Shown: piece by piece, positions 41,090-54,700 of the stretch | Numbering within the stretch: position 1 is the stretch's first letter | How the letters are laid out: the number at the start of each line of letters is the position of its first letter | NCBI RefSeq assembly: GCF_000189635.1 | Contig: NW_002475963.1 | Coordinates: forward strand, 152,983-216,982 | Length of the DNA: 64,000 bases | From: Tetrahymena thermophila SB210 | Taxonomy: Eukaryota; Ciliophora; Oligohymenophorea; Hymenostomatida; Tetrahymenidae | Direction of reading: 5' to 3' | Position numbers and translations under genes: made by a program | The notes under the pieces: generated by a model | Seen by the model: the letters and a program-made list of their open reading frames with translations, nothing else | The model's database searches: none | What the model was told of the DNA's origin: nothing

Positions 41090-43075
41090 TTATGTATATA
41101 AAAATCAGGTATGTTTTCTTATTTTCCAATTATTATCCTTTTATTATAAATTTTGTTTATTGAAATTCTTAAAAACAACTAGTGGAGTTTGATAACTATT
41201 ATTATTATTATTATTAACACTTTTTGAATAATAAACATAATGAAAATTGAATAAAGGATAAGTAAATTTACTTATTTATTTATTCATTCATTCAATTGGA
41301 TGATTCTTTAAAAGCTAATCCTAATCCGTAAAATTTATTATACATACTAAAATTCATTTTTATACAAATAAATTTGATATAATCTTAACCCTTATTCTTA
41401 TTGACTGATATCATCTTAATAGAAACCAAAGTTAGTTTAATTTTTATAAAAACATAAACTTATCAATCTGCACCTATTTTGTATGAAACAATATGGTATT
41501 TGAGTCTGTTATTAAATAGAAATATTTTTTATTTATTTAATTATCATTAGCTAGGGAAATACTTTTATAATGAAATATATATATTTTCAACTTTTTATCA
41601 AAATAATTTTTTTTGATTGATTATTATAAATGTGTATTCATTTTATATAATTGAACCCTTACTTTTAGTTTTAATAAAGGTAATAAAAACATTAATTTCT
41701 TTTGATAGTTAATTTACCTCAATTTTTAGATCTATTTTGTTAGGTTTATGACTATTTAAAGATCATAAAAATTTTTTATTAATTAATTTATCAACTCAAT
41801 TGTTTCAATATGTTTTTGACAATTTAAATTTTTATTATGTAAAAAATCTTGATTGGTTTGAGATCAACTATTAAAATATATACAGTATTATTAAATTGGC
41901 TATTCATTTTATTAATAAAGATTAGTGATCAGAGTGAGCCAACTAACTCTATTTATACCGAGTTCTAGAAGCCTAATAAACTTTTATATTTATATATATC
42001 AAACCAAGCCAAATTTATGGAACTCGAATAATAAATTGTTCGAGCTAAATCGGTATTACATGTGAATTATATTAGTTAACATTTTGTATATATTTAAGAA
42101 GGGACTAAGTCACAGGATAAGATAAATAGCCAATCTGAAAAGGCGAAATCTAAAATCAATAATTTAAATGAATTATTGTTTATTTCATAATAAAAATTTC
42201 AAACTTTAGAAATTAGAAATTAAAAGAAGTTTATAATAATTTTATTTTTAATTTGTATTCAAATTATATGACTTAACATACTAAAATTAATTCGTATCAA
42301 TCGAAACCCAAAATAAAATTTTACTTGTTGGAAACCTAAAAAAATATTTTCAAGTAAAGTCAAGAAAAAAATATAAATTATTTTGGAGTTTCAATCTTCT
42401 AAAATTGTTGACTTCTTCTTCTTCTTATTACTAATATAGATATCACTTATAAATTAGATAATACGCACTATTTATTTTAATATTTAGATGTTTATAAAAC
42501 AAAAATGAATTGATATTTTCATTTACGAATCTAATTGCTCCTAAAAAATTTAAATCAAAGGAAATATAGTAATTAGTTAATATTTCAAGTAAATTAAGAA
42601 TGATTGATATCTAAAAACAATTAGTTATTTTAGAATTATGAGCAGCTATAAGGAAATCATCATAATAATAATACTATTTAATAAAATGATACTTGTTTAG
42701 CATATTTATTATTATGCTTAAAATATTATCATATTTTTATTAATTTAAAAAAAAAATAAATAAATTAACAAATAATTTTTTATTCTGGTAAAAAGGAATT
42801 TAAAAAAAATCATTTTTCTTTTTTACTCATTAAACAGTAGTTATGATATCTACATACTTTTTTATGAAATAGACAAATTGATATAATTACGTATTTTCAA
42901 TATTAGTTAAATCTTGAACAGTGGTTAAATAATAAAAAACAAACTGAGTAAATATATTAATAGATAACAAATATTAAACTTAAAAACCATTTTTTAATCT
43001 ATTAAAAACAAATATTCATATTTTCTTGAATTAACAATTTATTTACTTACATAAATACAACTTCTTTAATACCAG
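41090..43075. other. AT-rich divergent intergenic region
   Basis: About 2 kb between divergent genes. It includes an ATT run near 41197 and a locally GC-richer stretch with nested inverted repeats at 41955-42056, listed separately. No coding frame is supported. Confidence 0.5.
41955..42056. other. Nested inverted repeats, possible structured RNA locus
   Basis: ATACCGA at 41955-41961 is complementary to TCGGTAT at 42050-42056. Inside, CTCGAA at 42023-42028 pairs with TTCGAG at 42039-42044 around a ten-base loop, and GAGTTC at 41960-41965 can alternatively pair with GAACTC at 42020-42025. The stretch is distinctly less AT-rich than its surroundings. It could be a small noncoding RNA, a DNA element or chance. 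It lacks a tRNA T-loop, and no known RNA family is recognised. Confidence 0.3.
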
Positions 43076-43376
43076 ATGAGCAGCTCAAGCAGTAGTTATA
43101 ATCAGTTAGATCAAAATGATATGCTAAATTAAGATATTAGCAATTTATATAATGACTCTTGCAATATTTAAGGTGAGTTTTAACAAGAGTAAAATTCTTT
43201 AGGAATCAACGCTCTAATAAAAAAATAAGATGAATTTAGTTATGCATTTGATAATTCTCAAAATAATATTTTTTAACATCCATAATATTATAGATAAACA
43301 TATCAAAATATTTTTTAAAGCACACATAATATTGATATGTGTGTGAAACAATAGAGTTCATAAAATGATATAAATG

Positions 43377-43411
<35 letters not shown>

Positions 43412-44416
43412 CACGATATTATGAACTCATAAAATGAAAATTAACTATAACTCTTTGGCTAGCAAGATGAATCAAATTTTCTTTACAAATAAAATGAATC
43501 AATCTTCTACACAGAAGGTATTTTAAATGATTATTCTACTTAAATTATTCCTTAATAATAAAATAACTATTAATAAATTAATTCTGAAAACTAATAAATT
43601 AGTAAAGATATTATTGGACAATATAATCCTTATTCTTTACCAGAGTTTTTAAATATTTCACAATAAGATGATTTAAATTAATATAATTAAAATTAATATT
43701 AGTAATATAATAATGAACCATTTTAATACTAAAATTAATAAAATTCATTAAATTACCAAGGAGATAATTAACTAAATATTAGTTCTACCTAAAACATATC
43801 TACTTAATCATATAATAAAAATATTTTATCCTAAAATAGCAGCAATTCTTAAGATAGTTCTTTTAACTAAAAAACAACACAAGAAAATACTATTAACTAA
43901 AATGAAAACCCCTTAAAAAGCTAGGTCTAAAATCAATAAAACCCCAATTTAAAATCTTAAACCTAATCATCTTTAATTAGTTAGGCAGACTCATAAAATT
44001 AACCTACCTCAGATATAAGAAGCGCTCCAAAATAAGCAAATATGATCAAAAATATTGGTACCGGTCTTACTAATTACTTAATAAAATACAATAGCCCAAT
44101 TCTCAATCAAATTAAAATAAGTCTTAATAATGAGCGTTAAAATTTTCCTGCTTTTAGAGTTTGGGTATAATCTTCTATTAATCTCCAAACTAAGAAAAAT
44201 ATATTTTTTGCTTTATAATCTAATGAAAGAGATGAAGATAAAATCAAAAGTTTTAAAAAAGTTCTTTTATACTATTATAATTTATTTTTTAAAGATTATG
44301 CAAATAAATATGTAGATAATAATAAAAATATTTAAGATAAAGAAAGTTATAAAAAATAAATTGAACATTTTATTTAATCTACAACAGACATTTAGTATCT
44401 ATAAGAACGATGGTGA
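43076..44416 (+). CDS. N/Q-rich protein with unnamed C-terminal module, paralogue A
   Basis: An intronless 446-residue frame from ATG 43076 to TGA 44414-44416. The first ~320 residues are extremely N/Q/S-rich with an in-frame AAT tract encoding eleven Asn. The C-terminal ~115 residues are ordered: KNIGTGLTNYLI, FPAFRVWVQSSINL, FKKVLLYYYNLFFKDYANKY, and IEHFIQSTTDIQYL. The same module with the same order of motifs ends the protein at 45962, so the two genes are diverged tandem paralogues. No named domain is recognised. The N-terminal composition is prion-like or typical of ciliate disordered regions. Function unknown. Confidence 0.82.
43377..43412 (+). repeat. In-frame (AAT)n tract coding poly-Asn
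   Basis: A run of about eleven AAT codons inside the gene starting at 43076. It is read as Asn in the coding frame. Confidence 0.85.
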
Positions 44417-45961
44417 TTTTATATATAATATTATATAAAATTTCTCTAAAATTTATTGATCTAAAGTATTAAATAGAAAGTTTTTTTATTTTGTTTCTAA
44501 AATAAAATTAATTTTCTATCAATTTTGAAATTAATTTTGTCTTAATTCAAACTAAATCATAATGAATAAAAATAGATTTCTCTAAATAAAAAATTAAATT
44601 CATGATCATTAAAATATGTTATATATCAGCTTTAAGTAAACTCTTAGTGATTTATTATTTTTGTTTAAGTCATAATTGTTATTTTTATTAATGATGAGTA
44701 AGGTATTTTAATAAAAGAAATATAAAAATAAAGCAATTATATCTAAAAATCAATCATATGTTCATTATCATTCATTCATGCATGAAGAGTTTTTATGACT
44801 CAAATTTATTAACATATAATTTTATCTAATTTGCTGTTAATAGAGAAAGATATTACTTATTTATTTATTATCCATCTGTCTTAGGATTAAATTCTTTGAA
44901 TTAATTCAAATAAAAACACTAAAAGTTAAAATATGATATTTTTTTACAATTTCCTTATTTGATTTCAATTTAAAATAATATAAATGTGTTTTGTTATTTA
45001 TTTTTAAGCAACAAAAATTCTAAAATTGAAAGATTCTTTATTGCTTAAGATAAACCTGAATAATGCTTTAAATTAATGATAATACATCTCTGTTTATTGA
45101 ATAAAGATGTCTTTAGATATATTTTACTTCTTTTTCTAAGCAAGTTAAAAATTTGCTAATATTTTCTTTTATAATCTGATAAAGGCTTTTAAAATTGTCT
45201 AGTCATTCCTTGTTAGGATAAACTAATCCTCTAACAAATTAATTTTGAAAATTGTTTAAATATATTGAAAGCAGATAATCCGCAGTATAAAATTGTAATT
45301 CATGATTTATTTATAAAAATGGCATAATATGATTATTCTTATATACATTTAAAATTAGATAGTCAGTAGGAAGACATTATAAAGATAACTTAAAAAGCTA
45401 CATTGAGCCGATTCAAAAATTACAAATGAGTTCTATAAATCAGAGTTTTGAATTGTAAAAAGCTAAAATAAAGTATTGTTTTTATTTAAGAAATAATTTT
45501 GAGATTTAAAAAAACTCTAAAAATAGGATGATTAGTAGATAAATCTTATTGTCCAATTTTGCTATGCTATTAATGTTTTTTTTTAGAAATATTTATATCA
45601 ATAATAACAAAACACTCTGTGTTCGATTTAAATCTGTTTTCATTTTCTTATGAAATATGACGCTAGAGATATGAGCCGAAAAATTAAATGAAGAAGAATT
45701 ATTATAATTTTTCCTTTCGAAATATCGCACTAATTTTTAGGATATCTATCGCTGATTTTGTATTGAGATGTAATAGACAATTTAATAGCTCTTCTTCTTT
45801 TAAATGCGTAAATTTGATTGAATTCATTAAAATTTTAGATAATTATTTAATAAACAACTAATTTAAATTGATTTACATTTCATAACAAAAACTCAATTGA
45901 AAATAACATTTTCAATCTCCCTTAAAAAAACATAATAAAACTCTTAATGCTGCAAATAACA
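44417..45961. other. Spacer between the paralogue pair
   Basis: 1.5 kb of AT-rich DNA. It contains one TGA-free frame of 223 codons at 44758-45429, listed separately as doubtful. Nothing else is seen. Confidence 0.45.
44758..45429 (+). CDS. Doubtful ORF, hypothetical or degenerate gene
   Basis: A TGA-free frame of 223 codons from ATG 44758 to TGA 45427-45429. The 5' half has the F/I/Y/L/N bias of noncoding DNA. The 3' half (from about 45000) looks more coding-like, with stretches such as RFFIAQDKPEQCFKLM, LVIPCQDKLILQQINFENC and ADNPQYKIVIHDLF. With only one stop codon in AT-rich DNA, frames of this length can occur by chance. It could be a real short gene, an exon of one with unrecognised introns, or a gene remnant. 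It shows no similarity to the flanking paralogues. Confidence 0.28.
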
Positions 45962-47014
45962 ATGAACTCCGAAAAATACTATCATTCAGAATACAATATA
46001 GAATCGTACGACTGGAATTAAAATAATTACATCAGCAGGTCTATGAACAACAATAACGATTAAGATTTGGGATAAATCTTTAATAGTCGCTTTAGCGACG
46101 AGGAATAATACAATAAGCTTTGCGAATATGAATAGTACGAATATTTAAATCCATATATCAATGCGCATGAAATGCCATTAAAAAATGAATTCGAAGAATT
46201 TATGAGCTCAGAAAAATAATACAATTAAGAAGACTACAGCCAATAGTAGAATTTCACTTAATATTAGCCAATTTAATTGAGATCATAGTAGTCTATTAAC
46301 AAACATTAATCAAACCGCTCTCAATCTGTTTCTTCTGATTCATCAGCTCATGATAATTCCATTGGCTACTCAAAAAGCAGTTCTTCTAGCAAAGACTTCA
46401 GAAATGAAGACAGCTAAAATATTAGCTCTGAATCTGCTGTATCTGCTTCAAAAAATTAAAGTAAAAAATTTAATTTAAATATTTTTTCTTAATTAAGGAA
46501 AAAAATCAAATATTTTCCTGAGAATTAAATATTTAATTTTACTAATAATATTTTTTCTAAATAAAAAGATGATGAATCTTCCTATCACAGATCAGCTAAT
46601 TCTGCCAAAAATAGACAGAGCTAACACAAAAATGTAGTAAAAAATATTGGCCTTGGTTTCAAAAACTATTTGATCGACTCAAAAAGTCCTTTGAATTCTA
46701 GAATCCAAGATATTCTTAAAGAAAATAGAATAACTCACTTTGAATTCAGAAACTGGATTAATTAATCTGTGAAGCTTGACTAAAAGAAAGAAATCTATAA
46801 GGCTTTAAATATCAAAAATTAGGACAACATTAGAATCTAAAATTTCAAAAACATTTTGAATAAACTGTTTCAGATATTTTTTGAAGAATAGTACGCGTTA
46901 ACCTATCTTTTGAAAAACAGTAATATCTAAAACAGAGATATTCACATCTAGTTCATCAAACATTTCATTATATCCTCAAGAGACATTGAGTATCTCTTAA
47001 AGAAGTGGAAGTGA
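45962..47014 (+). CDS. Protein with unnamed C-terminal module, paralogue B
   Basis: An intronless 350-residue frame from ATG 45962 to TGA 47012-47014. The N-terminal ~225 residues are Y/N/E- then S-rich and charged, with little similarity to paralogue A. The C-terminal ~120 residues carry the shared module: KNIGLGFKNYLI, FEFRNWINQSVKL, FKNILNKLFQIFFEEQYA, and IKHFIISSRDIEYLKKW. Conserved positions include K-N-I-G, N-Y-L-I, F-x-x-W, the FK..L...F..FF helix and the final D-I-x-Y-L. No domain name can be given. Same strand and close spacing suggest tandem duplication followed by rapid divergence of the disordered part. Confidence 0.85.
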
Positions 47015-48788
47015 TGAATCATTTCCATTCATCTATCTCCCCAAAAAGCTTTAATCAATTATCCAAAGCTTAAAACAAAATCTAAACCAAAAAAAACAAA
47101 CAATTTATTTGCTAATAAAATATAGACTATATTAAGAATTTATATGACCTTCTTCTTTCCAAAAACTCATCAAAAGGAAAAAAATAGAAAACTATCTATC
47201 TATTCTTAGGCATTAAAAAAAATCAAACCATGTTTATATTTTTAGAGCAACAAGCAAAACAAACAAAAACAAACACAAAACACAAATATTAAATAAAAAA
47301 AGGAAATATAAAGTTTCTCTCTTTATCAACTTGATCATATTCCCTATATAAATCCATCCCCATTATTACAATAAAGAAAAAATTAGAACTTTAGAATTAA
47401 CTTTTTTCAAAAACAAAATAAAAACCTATATCAATCATCCATCAAACCATATCATATCATAAAACAATCAAACAAACATTTAATATCATAACATAAACTT
47501 AATAACTCAACATAATTAAGTACTCTAATGTAGTTTATTATATAAATATTATTTCATGTATATATTGTTAATCATCACCATATTTGTAAATATATATTAA
47601 GTATTTTATTTTATATATTTATTAATTATTTATAAGCAACGAATATAATTTTTTTAATTAATTCTCAAAATAAAACAATTACTTTCCAATTCATTTTTTA
47701 ATTCATTCTAAGGCTAAGTTTTCAAAGAAAAAAAAAAGCATATAAAATTTATTTATTATATATTCTAGGACTTAGGATAGATATTTAAAAACCCTTAAGT
47801 ATAATTTCAAATAACTATGACTCATTCATATTTAAAATTCTCTATAAAAAAAACTAATTCTTTAATACTTACATAGTTAAATTTTTAACCTAATCCTAAT
47901 TTCTTAGCTTTGAGTTTGATTTTATCTCAGCTTTTTTCTATTTCAAACTCTTGAGAAAATCTGAATTTATTCATATAGAAAAAAGAAATAGACCAAGTTA
48001 AGGTAAGCATTATATAATAAATAAATAGTGTGAAAATTTTGCCTCTACTGCAAGTGGTTAGTTTCTCTATTGTCAAGTACTTTCTGATCATAAATTATAT
48101 CATTCAAAAGTGTGTTTTATATTCAATTTTTTCCTTTTAATTTTGTTAGTTCCTTTAATATTATTCTCAACATTTATTATCATAATTTGCCTTTTCTCAA
48201 CTCTAATTTTACACTTTTATATAAACATTTTTTCTAATTTAGAGAGTTTAAAAATTTAACAATAGGTTATTATCATAAATTAAGAAATAAATAAATAAAT
48301 AAAGCTACAACTTTGCTTAAAACTAATTGAATAAATACTACACTTATTTTCTATTCTCATTTTTAACTTCGAACTTGTCTATTATCTAATTATACATAAC
48401 TTTGTTTATATTTTACTCTCAGTTCTCTTTATAATTGATTATTTAATATTTATTTTCAACAACAAATTTTAAGAGATAAAAGAGTTTTTGTTCATAAATT
48501 TTCAATCTTAATAATGAGATAAAACTAATGTAAGAATCTGCATTAATCAATAGTATAAACAGGAAAATAAAATTAAAAATAATATTGTTTGATATATTTG
48601 TCTTAAAAGATAGTAATTTAACATAAGTGAGATTAAAATAAACAAATTATTTTATTATGAAATTGATTAAAATTTATTTAAATTGAATTCTAATTTTATC
48701 TACATAAGAATTGTTATAAATTTTAACAAAATTAAAATAATTTTAAAATATAAATTTTTTAATTATATTTAAAATGGAATTGAATTTT
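47015..48788. other. AT-rich region between convergent genes
   Basis: About 1.8 kb of 3' flanks. A/C-biased DNA follows the stop at 47014. No gene or RNA is recognised. Confidence 0.5.
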
Positions 48789-51700
48789 TCAACTAATGTG
48801 AAATCCTTTATGACCTTCAAGGATCGCTTAGGTTAATTTTTCTTTGAGTTAATTTTTGCTTTAATAAGCTGGTAATTCTAATTTATTGAAGCACGTGTGA
48901 GCTATAGGAAGTGAATTAGTGTTACCTAATTTGTCATATACTTCAATAGGATTTTACTCAAAACCACCAAATGGAACTTTGAAAGCGCCTAATTTTTATT
49001 GAAAATTAAATATTCTATCTACAACTATTTAAGTTTAATTCATTAATTTACCTGTTAAGAAAAATATGAATGATTATTTCATTTCTTCATCAAATTGCTC
49101 TAAAACTTCCCAAAGCCATTTTATTTAATGAGAATCTTAATCGTAATTACCAGAGTACTTAGTATTTTTTTTCATGTCTTCAACTATTGTATTAAAATAA
49201 ATTCATTTAATAATTTAAAATATCTTCTAAATTTACTATCTATTTTTTTAGAGCCAGCTAATCTGAGCCCTAAGTCTCTTTCATCGAAGAAAACTAAAGC
49301 TGAAGGATGAACAACATCATAAAATCCGCTAATAAATGACTCTAGCTATTGCTATATTTCTGAAGTCATCTTGTAATGAAGATAATCTTTAACAAATTAA
49401 ACTTTGTTTTAATTATTAATCTCTATTTTATTTCCATTTTTAATTAAATCTTTTTCTACCCTTATTCCTTTTTAATATAAATATTTTATTGCAATTTTAA
49501 TTTAAAATATTTTTTTTTTTTTATAATGTAATCTTTGTTTATTTTAAAATTATTTAATTCAAATTTTTAATGTTTTTATTTTAATTTAAATTACCCAGAA
49601 TATCTTAAGTAATTGTATAGGTCAAATCGCTTCCTGTTACATCATTTTCTAACATCCAAAGCAGATTTTTGGCTGTTTTAGGATCAATATCTTCATAGTC
49701 TGAAACACACAATTGCTTTCTTAGAATATGCTTTAGGAAGGACCTTGTTAGATCTATTTCGAAATCTATCTTGTTGGTTAGTGCTAATCCTACTAATCTA
49801 CCTGCAAATCTAAAATGAAGGAGATAATCAGGTATTATGCAGCTCAATGGGTTTGGCTAGAGAGTTATTTTGTTAGAGCTTAATGCGAATAACCCTTTCC
49901 TTGGATCAAGGACCTAGTTTATTTATTTATTTTTTATTAAAATTAATTTAAATAGCTCAAATAAATTTAAAATAATTAATTAAATTACATCTTTTAGAGC
50001 TAAATTAATCCACTCACGTGCCATACCACCTTAGTCAATTCCTGCCTCTCCTTCAAAGTTTATAATTAACTGTTAATGAACTAAGCTTGCAGAATCCTAT
50101 TTTGAAAGTTCTGCAATAGTTGACATCCAGATTTCATCACGGTTAATGTTTAGTCTGATTTCAGGCTAAAAGTCTCCATAATAGTCAAAACCATAATGCT
50201 TTGTCTTCTTTTTTTTATTTGCTTCTATTTCACAGACAATCCTAAGAATTATTGTTAGAATAATTAGTAAATAAATAAATAAATGCATATTCTAAGAAAG
50301 TTAAACAATTTTCAATTACTTTAAATAGCTCATTTTAAATTCCATAGAAAGGTTTTTATTTTCTCTAATTTTTAAGTGACCAACTTTTTTCATGAATTCC
50401 AACCACTTCTTTTTTCTGATTATTACAAAAAAAAATAGTTTTTGGAATTTTAAAAAGTGAAATTTATTTATTTTTTTATTTACCTCTCACTGGTTTCAAT
50501 GAAGAGAACAATTAAACCTATGAATTTTTATTCAATGATGAAGTAGAGATCACTTAAATTAATTTATTCTAGATCAGTATTGAGTACTTAAGAGAATTAT
50601 TTATTTAGGTGATCTGACAAGGACTTATTTTAGTCTTAATCAATCTCACTATTTAATGCAGAATCGGCTTCTTTTGAAGAGTGCTTCGTTACTAAAGGCT
50701 CTTTAAATTAATGGATATGAGTACTAGATTGCATTTCTGCATCTTCTTCAACATTTAACTTCATATTGTCTGAATAGAAAAAATCATATAGAACAACAAC
50801 ACTTTTAACACTTAAGTTAAATCTTTTTTTTAAAAAATTTAAGTAAAAAAATTACCAAAAAAACAAAAAATCTACCTGTCATAAGTGAACTTCGATGAAT
50901 CTAACTTTTCAGACATTAATTGAATAGATTGGTATAATATTTCATATAAATAAACATACAAGTCTTTTAATTAGCTCATCCATACTTATTATAATTTTTA
51001 CAAAAGCTCTTTTCTTAATTCCTTCTTTTGCTAATCTAACCACTCGTTAGCTTTTGTCTGGCCATCTTCAGATTTTCTTAATTCATATTCTTTTTCTAAG
51101 TCAAGTTTGCATTAGACCTCAAACATTTCATTAAAAATTTCAATAAGGTTTTTTATTGTCCTTCTCAAAGTTCCTAACTAGAAAAACATATTTTCGTAGT
51201 TTTTCTCCATAGTATTATGGAAAATGTATCTTTTAGACTAAGCAATTTCCTCAGTGCCATTCAAATTCTTAAGTTAGTTTTATTCTTAAGCAAGTTTTCT
51301 ATAATTTTTTACAAACTAATTACAAGAGATTATTTAAGGATTAATCACTTCTCTGTTAATTTTGAGAATCTGGAGAGACATATTTTCAAAAGACTCATAA
51401 TTTTCAATCATTTTTTTACGCAGCAAATCATATAAAATGTTATTCATTTTCTTCAAACTAGTTTTCCTGCTTCCTTTCAAATGAAAGCTATAAGTGTAGT
51501 AGGCTTCGAAGAAAGAATTGCTTACATTAATTTAAAATTTCATCTCTGGATATGTTTCTGCTGAAATAGTAGCAGTGGTTTTTTCTAGGTTATTATCAGC
51601 TTATTGATTTTGTTGTTAGCTCTAGGTATATCCACCTAGCTTAGAAGTTATTTTTCTATACAAATTAGTGGAGATATTAAATTTACCTAAAAATTTTAAA

Positions 51701-54700
51701 ATTAAATTGAAAGTAGCATCATAATTTTATCTAAGTTAAGTTATTGAAACTGAATAATCATCTGACTTCTCTATAACATGTTGAGTTTCTATAATTGAAT
51801 GAATATTTTTTTCTAATAAATTAATTAAGGAAAAATCCCAAGAATTCATTGCCATAATATCTGAATGTTCATCTTCTTTTCTTATTGCAAGTTTTATCAA
51901 ACTCTCATCATATTTTATGTTCTTTTCTAAGATAGAGTAGTTCCACTTAAAAGTTTCTTCAAATTAGTTTTCTTTATTGACATAAAGTACAAAATAATAC
52001 CAGTTGAATATCTCATAATCTAATATTGATTGAGTAAGCTAAAATACATTAAAACACTATTAATTATTAGCTTTTTTCTCATCACTCTCATATTTAAAGT
52101 ATTACTTTAAATAGTGAGTTTTTACTTTATACTAAGTATTTTTATCTTAAATTTAATTCTAAATTATACCCACAGTCATTCCTTTTAAAATCTATTATAA
52201 TAAATAAATTAAAAAAATATTTTCAAATAAAAAATTATTTACTTAAACAACTTTGTAGTTGTTGAATGGATTAAAAGAGAGAATGTATAATATTTCAAGG
52301 TAATTATTTTAGTATTCTTAATACTCATCCAATCCTCTGTTGATAAGCAGTCTTAAAATATTTAAAAAGAAATTGCTGTCCACATACAAAGATTTAAGAT
52401 AGAAGTCGATGCTTGAGTATTTCTTCTCTTTTTCCTAAGAATAGGGCAAGCTTTGAGAAAAATTCTTTTGTAAATATTTCTCTTCTTCTGTCAAATTCGA
52501 CTCTGCAGAAGAATTTTCAGAGCTATTTTATTGTATTTTATCACCATCTTCCACTTATTTTTTCTATTCCTCCAGTTACTGCAATAATAATTGTTATTTT
52601 TTTAACTCTCTTTCTTCTCTTTCTTTTGATATCTAATCCAATATTAGCTGTTAATTGATAGCATCAAAATCTTCGTAATCATAGTAGTCATCTTTTTAAT
52701 TGTTTACAATCTCTTGCTCTTGTTCATATATTTACCTTGCCATTCTTTCTTATTCCTCAATCTACTTTTGAATAAGCAATTTTTACTATTAAATTTACAA
52801 CTCTTACATTGCTTTTTCGTTTTACATTTACAATAGCTGCTCTTCTTATGAAAGCTAATTTTTTTCATTTGAATCATTATTCTTTATTTTTTCTTCTTGT
52901 TGGTTCTTTGCTTATTATTCATTATCATTTATTTTTTATTCTAAGCTGCTAACTTACTGTGGTATAATTTTTTCAATACTTATCTGAGATTACTCAATCT
53001 TTTACTCTTTTTAATTACTATCTTAAGACTATACAAGTCCTAAATTTTTTATGCTCCCCTCTAGGTTATTGCTATTTTTTTCTATTTAGTTTTAAGTGTC
53101 CATTTGGCTTGAAAAAACTGAAATATTTGTATTTTTTAAATTAGCAAACAAATGTGGAGAACCATCAAACACAGCAGCTTCAAATTATTTTTACATTTCT
53201 AAGCTCGCTTATTTCAAAGAGGCTATTTCGCTGCTTATTTATTCTACTTCTATAGAAGTCTTTTGCCTTTGCTTCATTTCGCTGCTTCTCAAAGATTTAT
53301 GAATTTATTGTATTCCTTCATCAACTTCTAAGCATATTCTATCCTCAAAGCCATCTTAAATTTAATTATCTTCCAAATTATCATCTTATTCTTCATCATA
53401 TTCTATATCTTCATGGCGAGAAAATAGTTTATCTTAAATGACAGAATTATCCTCCTTTTCATTTTATTACCTTTTATTCTATTAGGATTCTTAAGAATTA
53501 GAGTTTCTCTTAGGAATATCTTCAACATTTCTCTTAATTCTTGTAAGATAGCTTGGGAAATCCTTTTCTTCTTCTTTAGAATTCTTCTCCTCTTCCTCTT
53601 CGCTTTCTTATAATTTTATTTCTTCGCCTTTATTCATGTGTTGTTTCCTGATAAAATTAAGCAGATAAATTATAATTTATGCTAAATTTTAAATATGTAT
53701 GTTACCTTATTTTATTTGCTTCATTCCTCCATTTTTCAGGTAGTTATTTGAGGTACCTTTAGTCGAATGTGAGTAGAATAGCCTATTTTTCATGTTCATT
53801 GCAAATAGACATGAAGCTTTCAAAATTTGCATCAAATTAGCTTTATAAATCAAGCTTTTCTGCTAATTTCTCATTTTACATCTTTGAAATAAACTATAAA
53901 TTTTATTTAATTTTTGAATAAATAAAATGTAATAAAAGAATAAAATTAATTACCTTTTTCAATGAATACTATTCTCTCTAAACAGCAATTTTAAGCTTTT
54001 TTAGAAGATTTTTTTGATGAAGAGTTTACTTTCCTTCATTTAAGAGCCTTATTTTTTCGTTATGAGATGCATTATAAAATGTTTCTTCGTCTATTTAGTA
54101 AAGAGTTAGAGAGTTGTTTGGAAAGTTGTATGAATCAAATAAAAATTATCTCCTTTGAGGTTTTTTATGATTGGTAAAATCTGCAGACAACTTCTTAATA
54201 ACATGCTACTATTTCAAGCTATCTTGCAGAAGCTGGTCATATTACTTGATCAATTCTTACTTTTATTATTCTAATTTTTTTTGTTGCTCTTCAATATCTT
54301 CTAATAACCCATTTTGCTGTTCATCAATTTTTTCTTAAGCTTCTTTTTGATTTGCTGCACTTTCCTATTCTAATCTCTCTTTTATTTTTTTCACTGTTTT
54401 GAATTTTTCATCAAGTTCTTAGGCCAAACTTGAGCTATCTGGTATTTATCTATCTGATAATTTTGTATTAGATGCAGGCTATGAAGTTTTTTGTTTTAAG
54501 CTAAGTTTGAATATTTATGTAATTATTGTTTCAAATTTCTTTTCATTTTCAGAGAGACCTTATATATCTAAAGCTTCTAGAACAACTCTTTTAAAATTAA
54601 CATCTCCATCAATACCATCAAAAGCTCTTTAATTCTTTTTAACTTAGCTAATAAATTGAATGATGTAGTACTCATCTGATTAGCTAAAGTCTAAGTTATA

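Noticed and set aside
48040..48100. Possible tRNA (contains AAGTGGTTAG like a D arm)
   Set aside because: No T-loop sequence, no acceptor pairing and no Pol III terminator at the right spacing.
52413..53302. + strand frames with hydrophobic stretches resembling membrane proteins
   Set aside because: They are antisense to the E/Q-rich middle of the HECT gene; runs of Glu/Gln codons read backwards as Phe/Leu/Ser.
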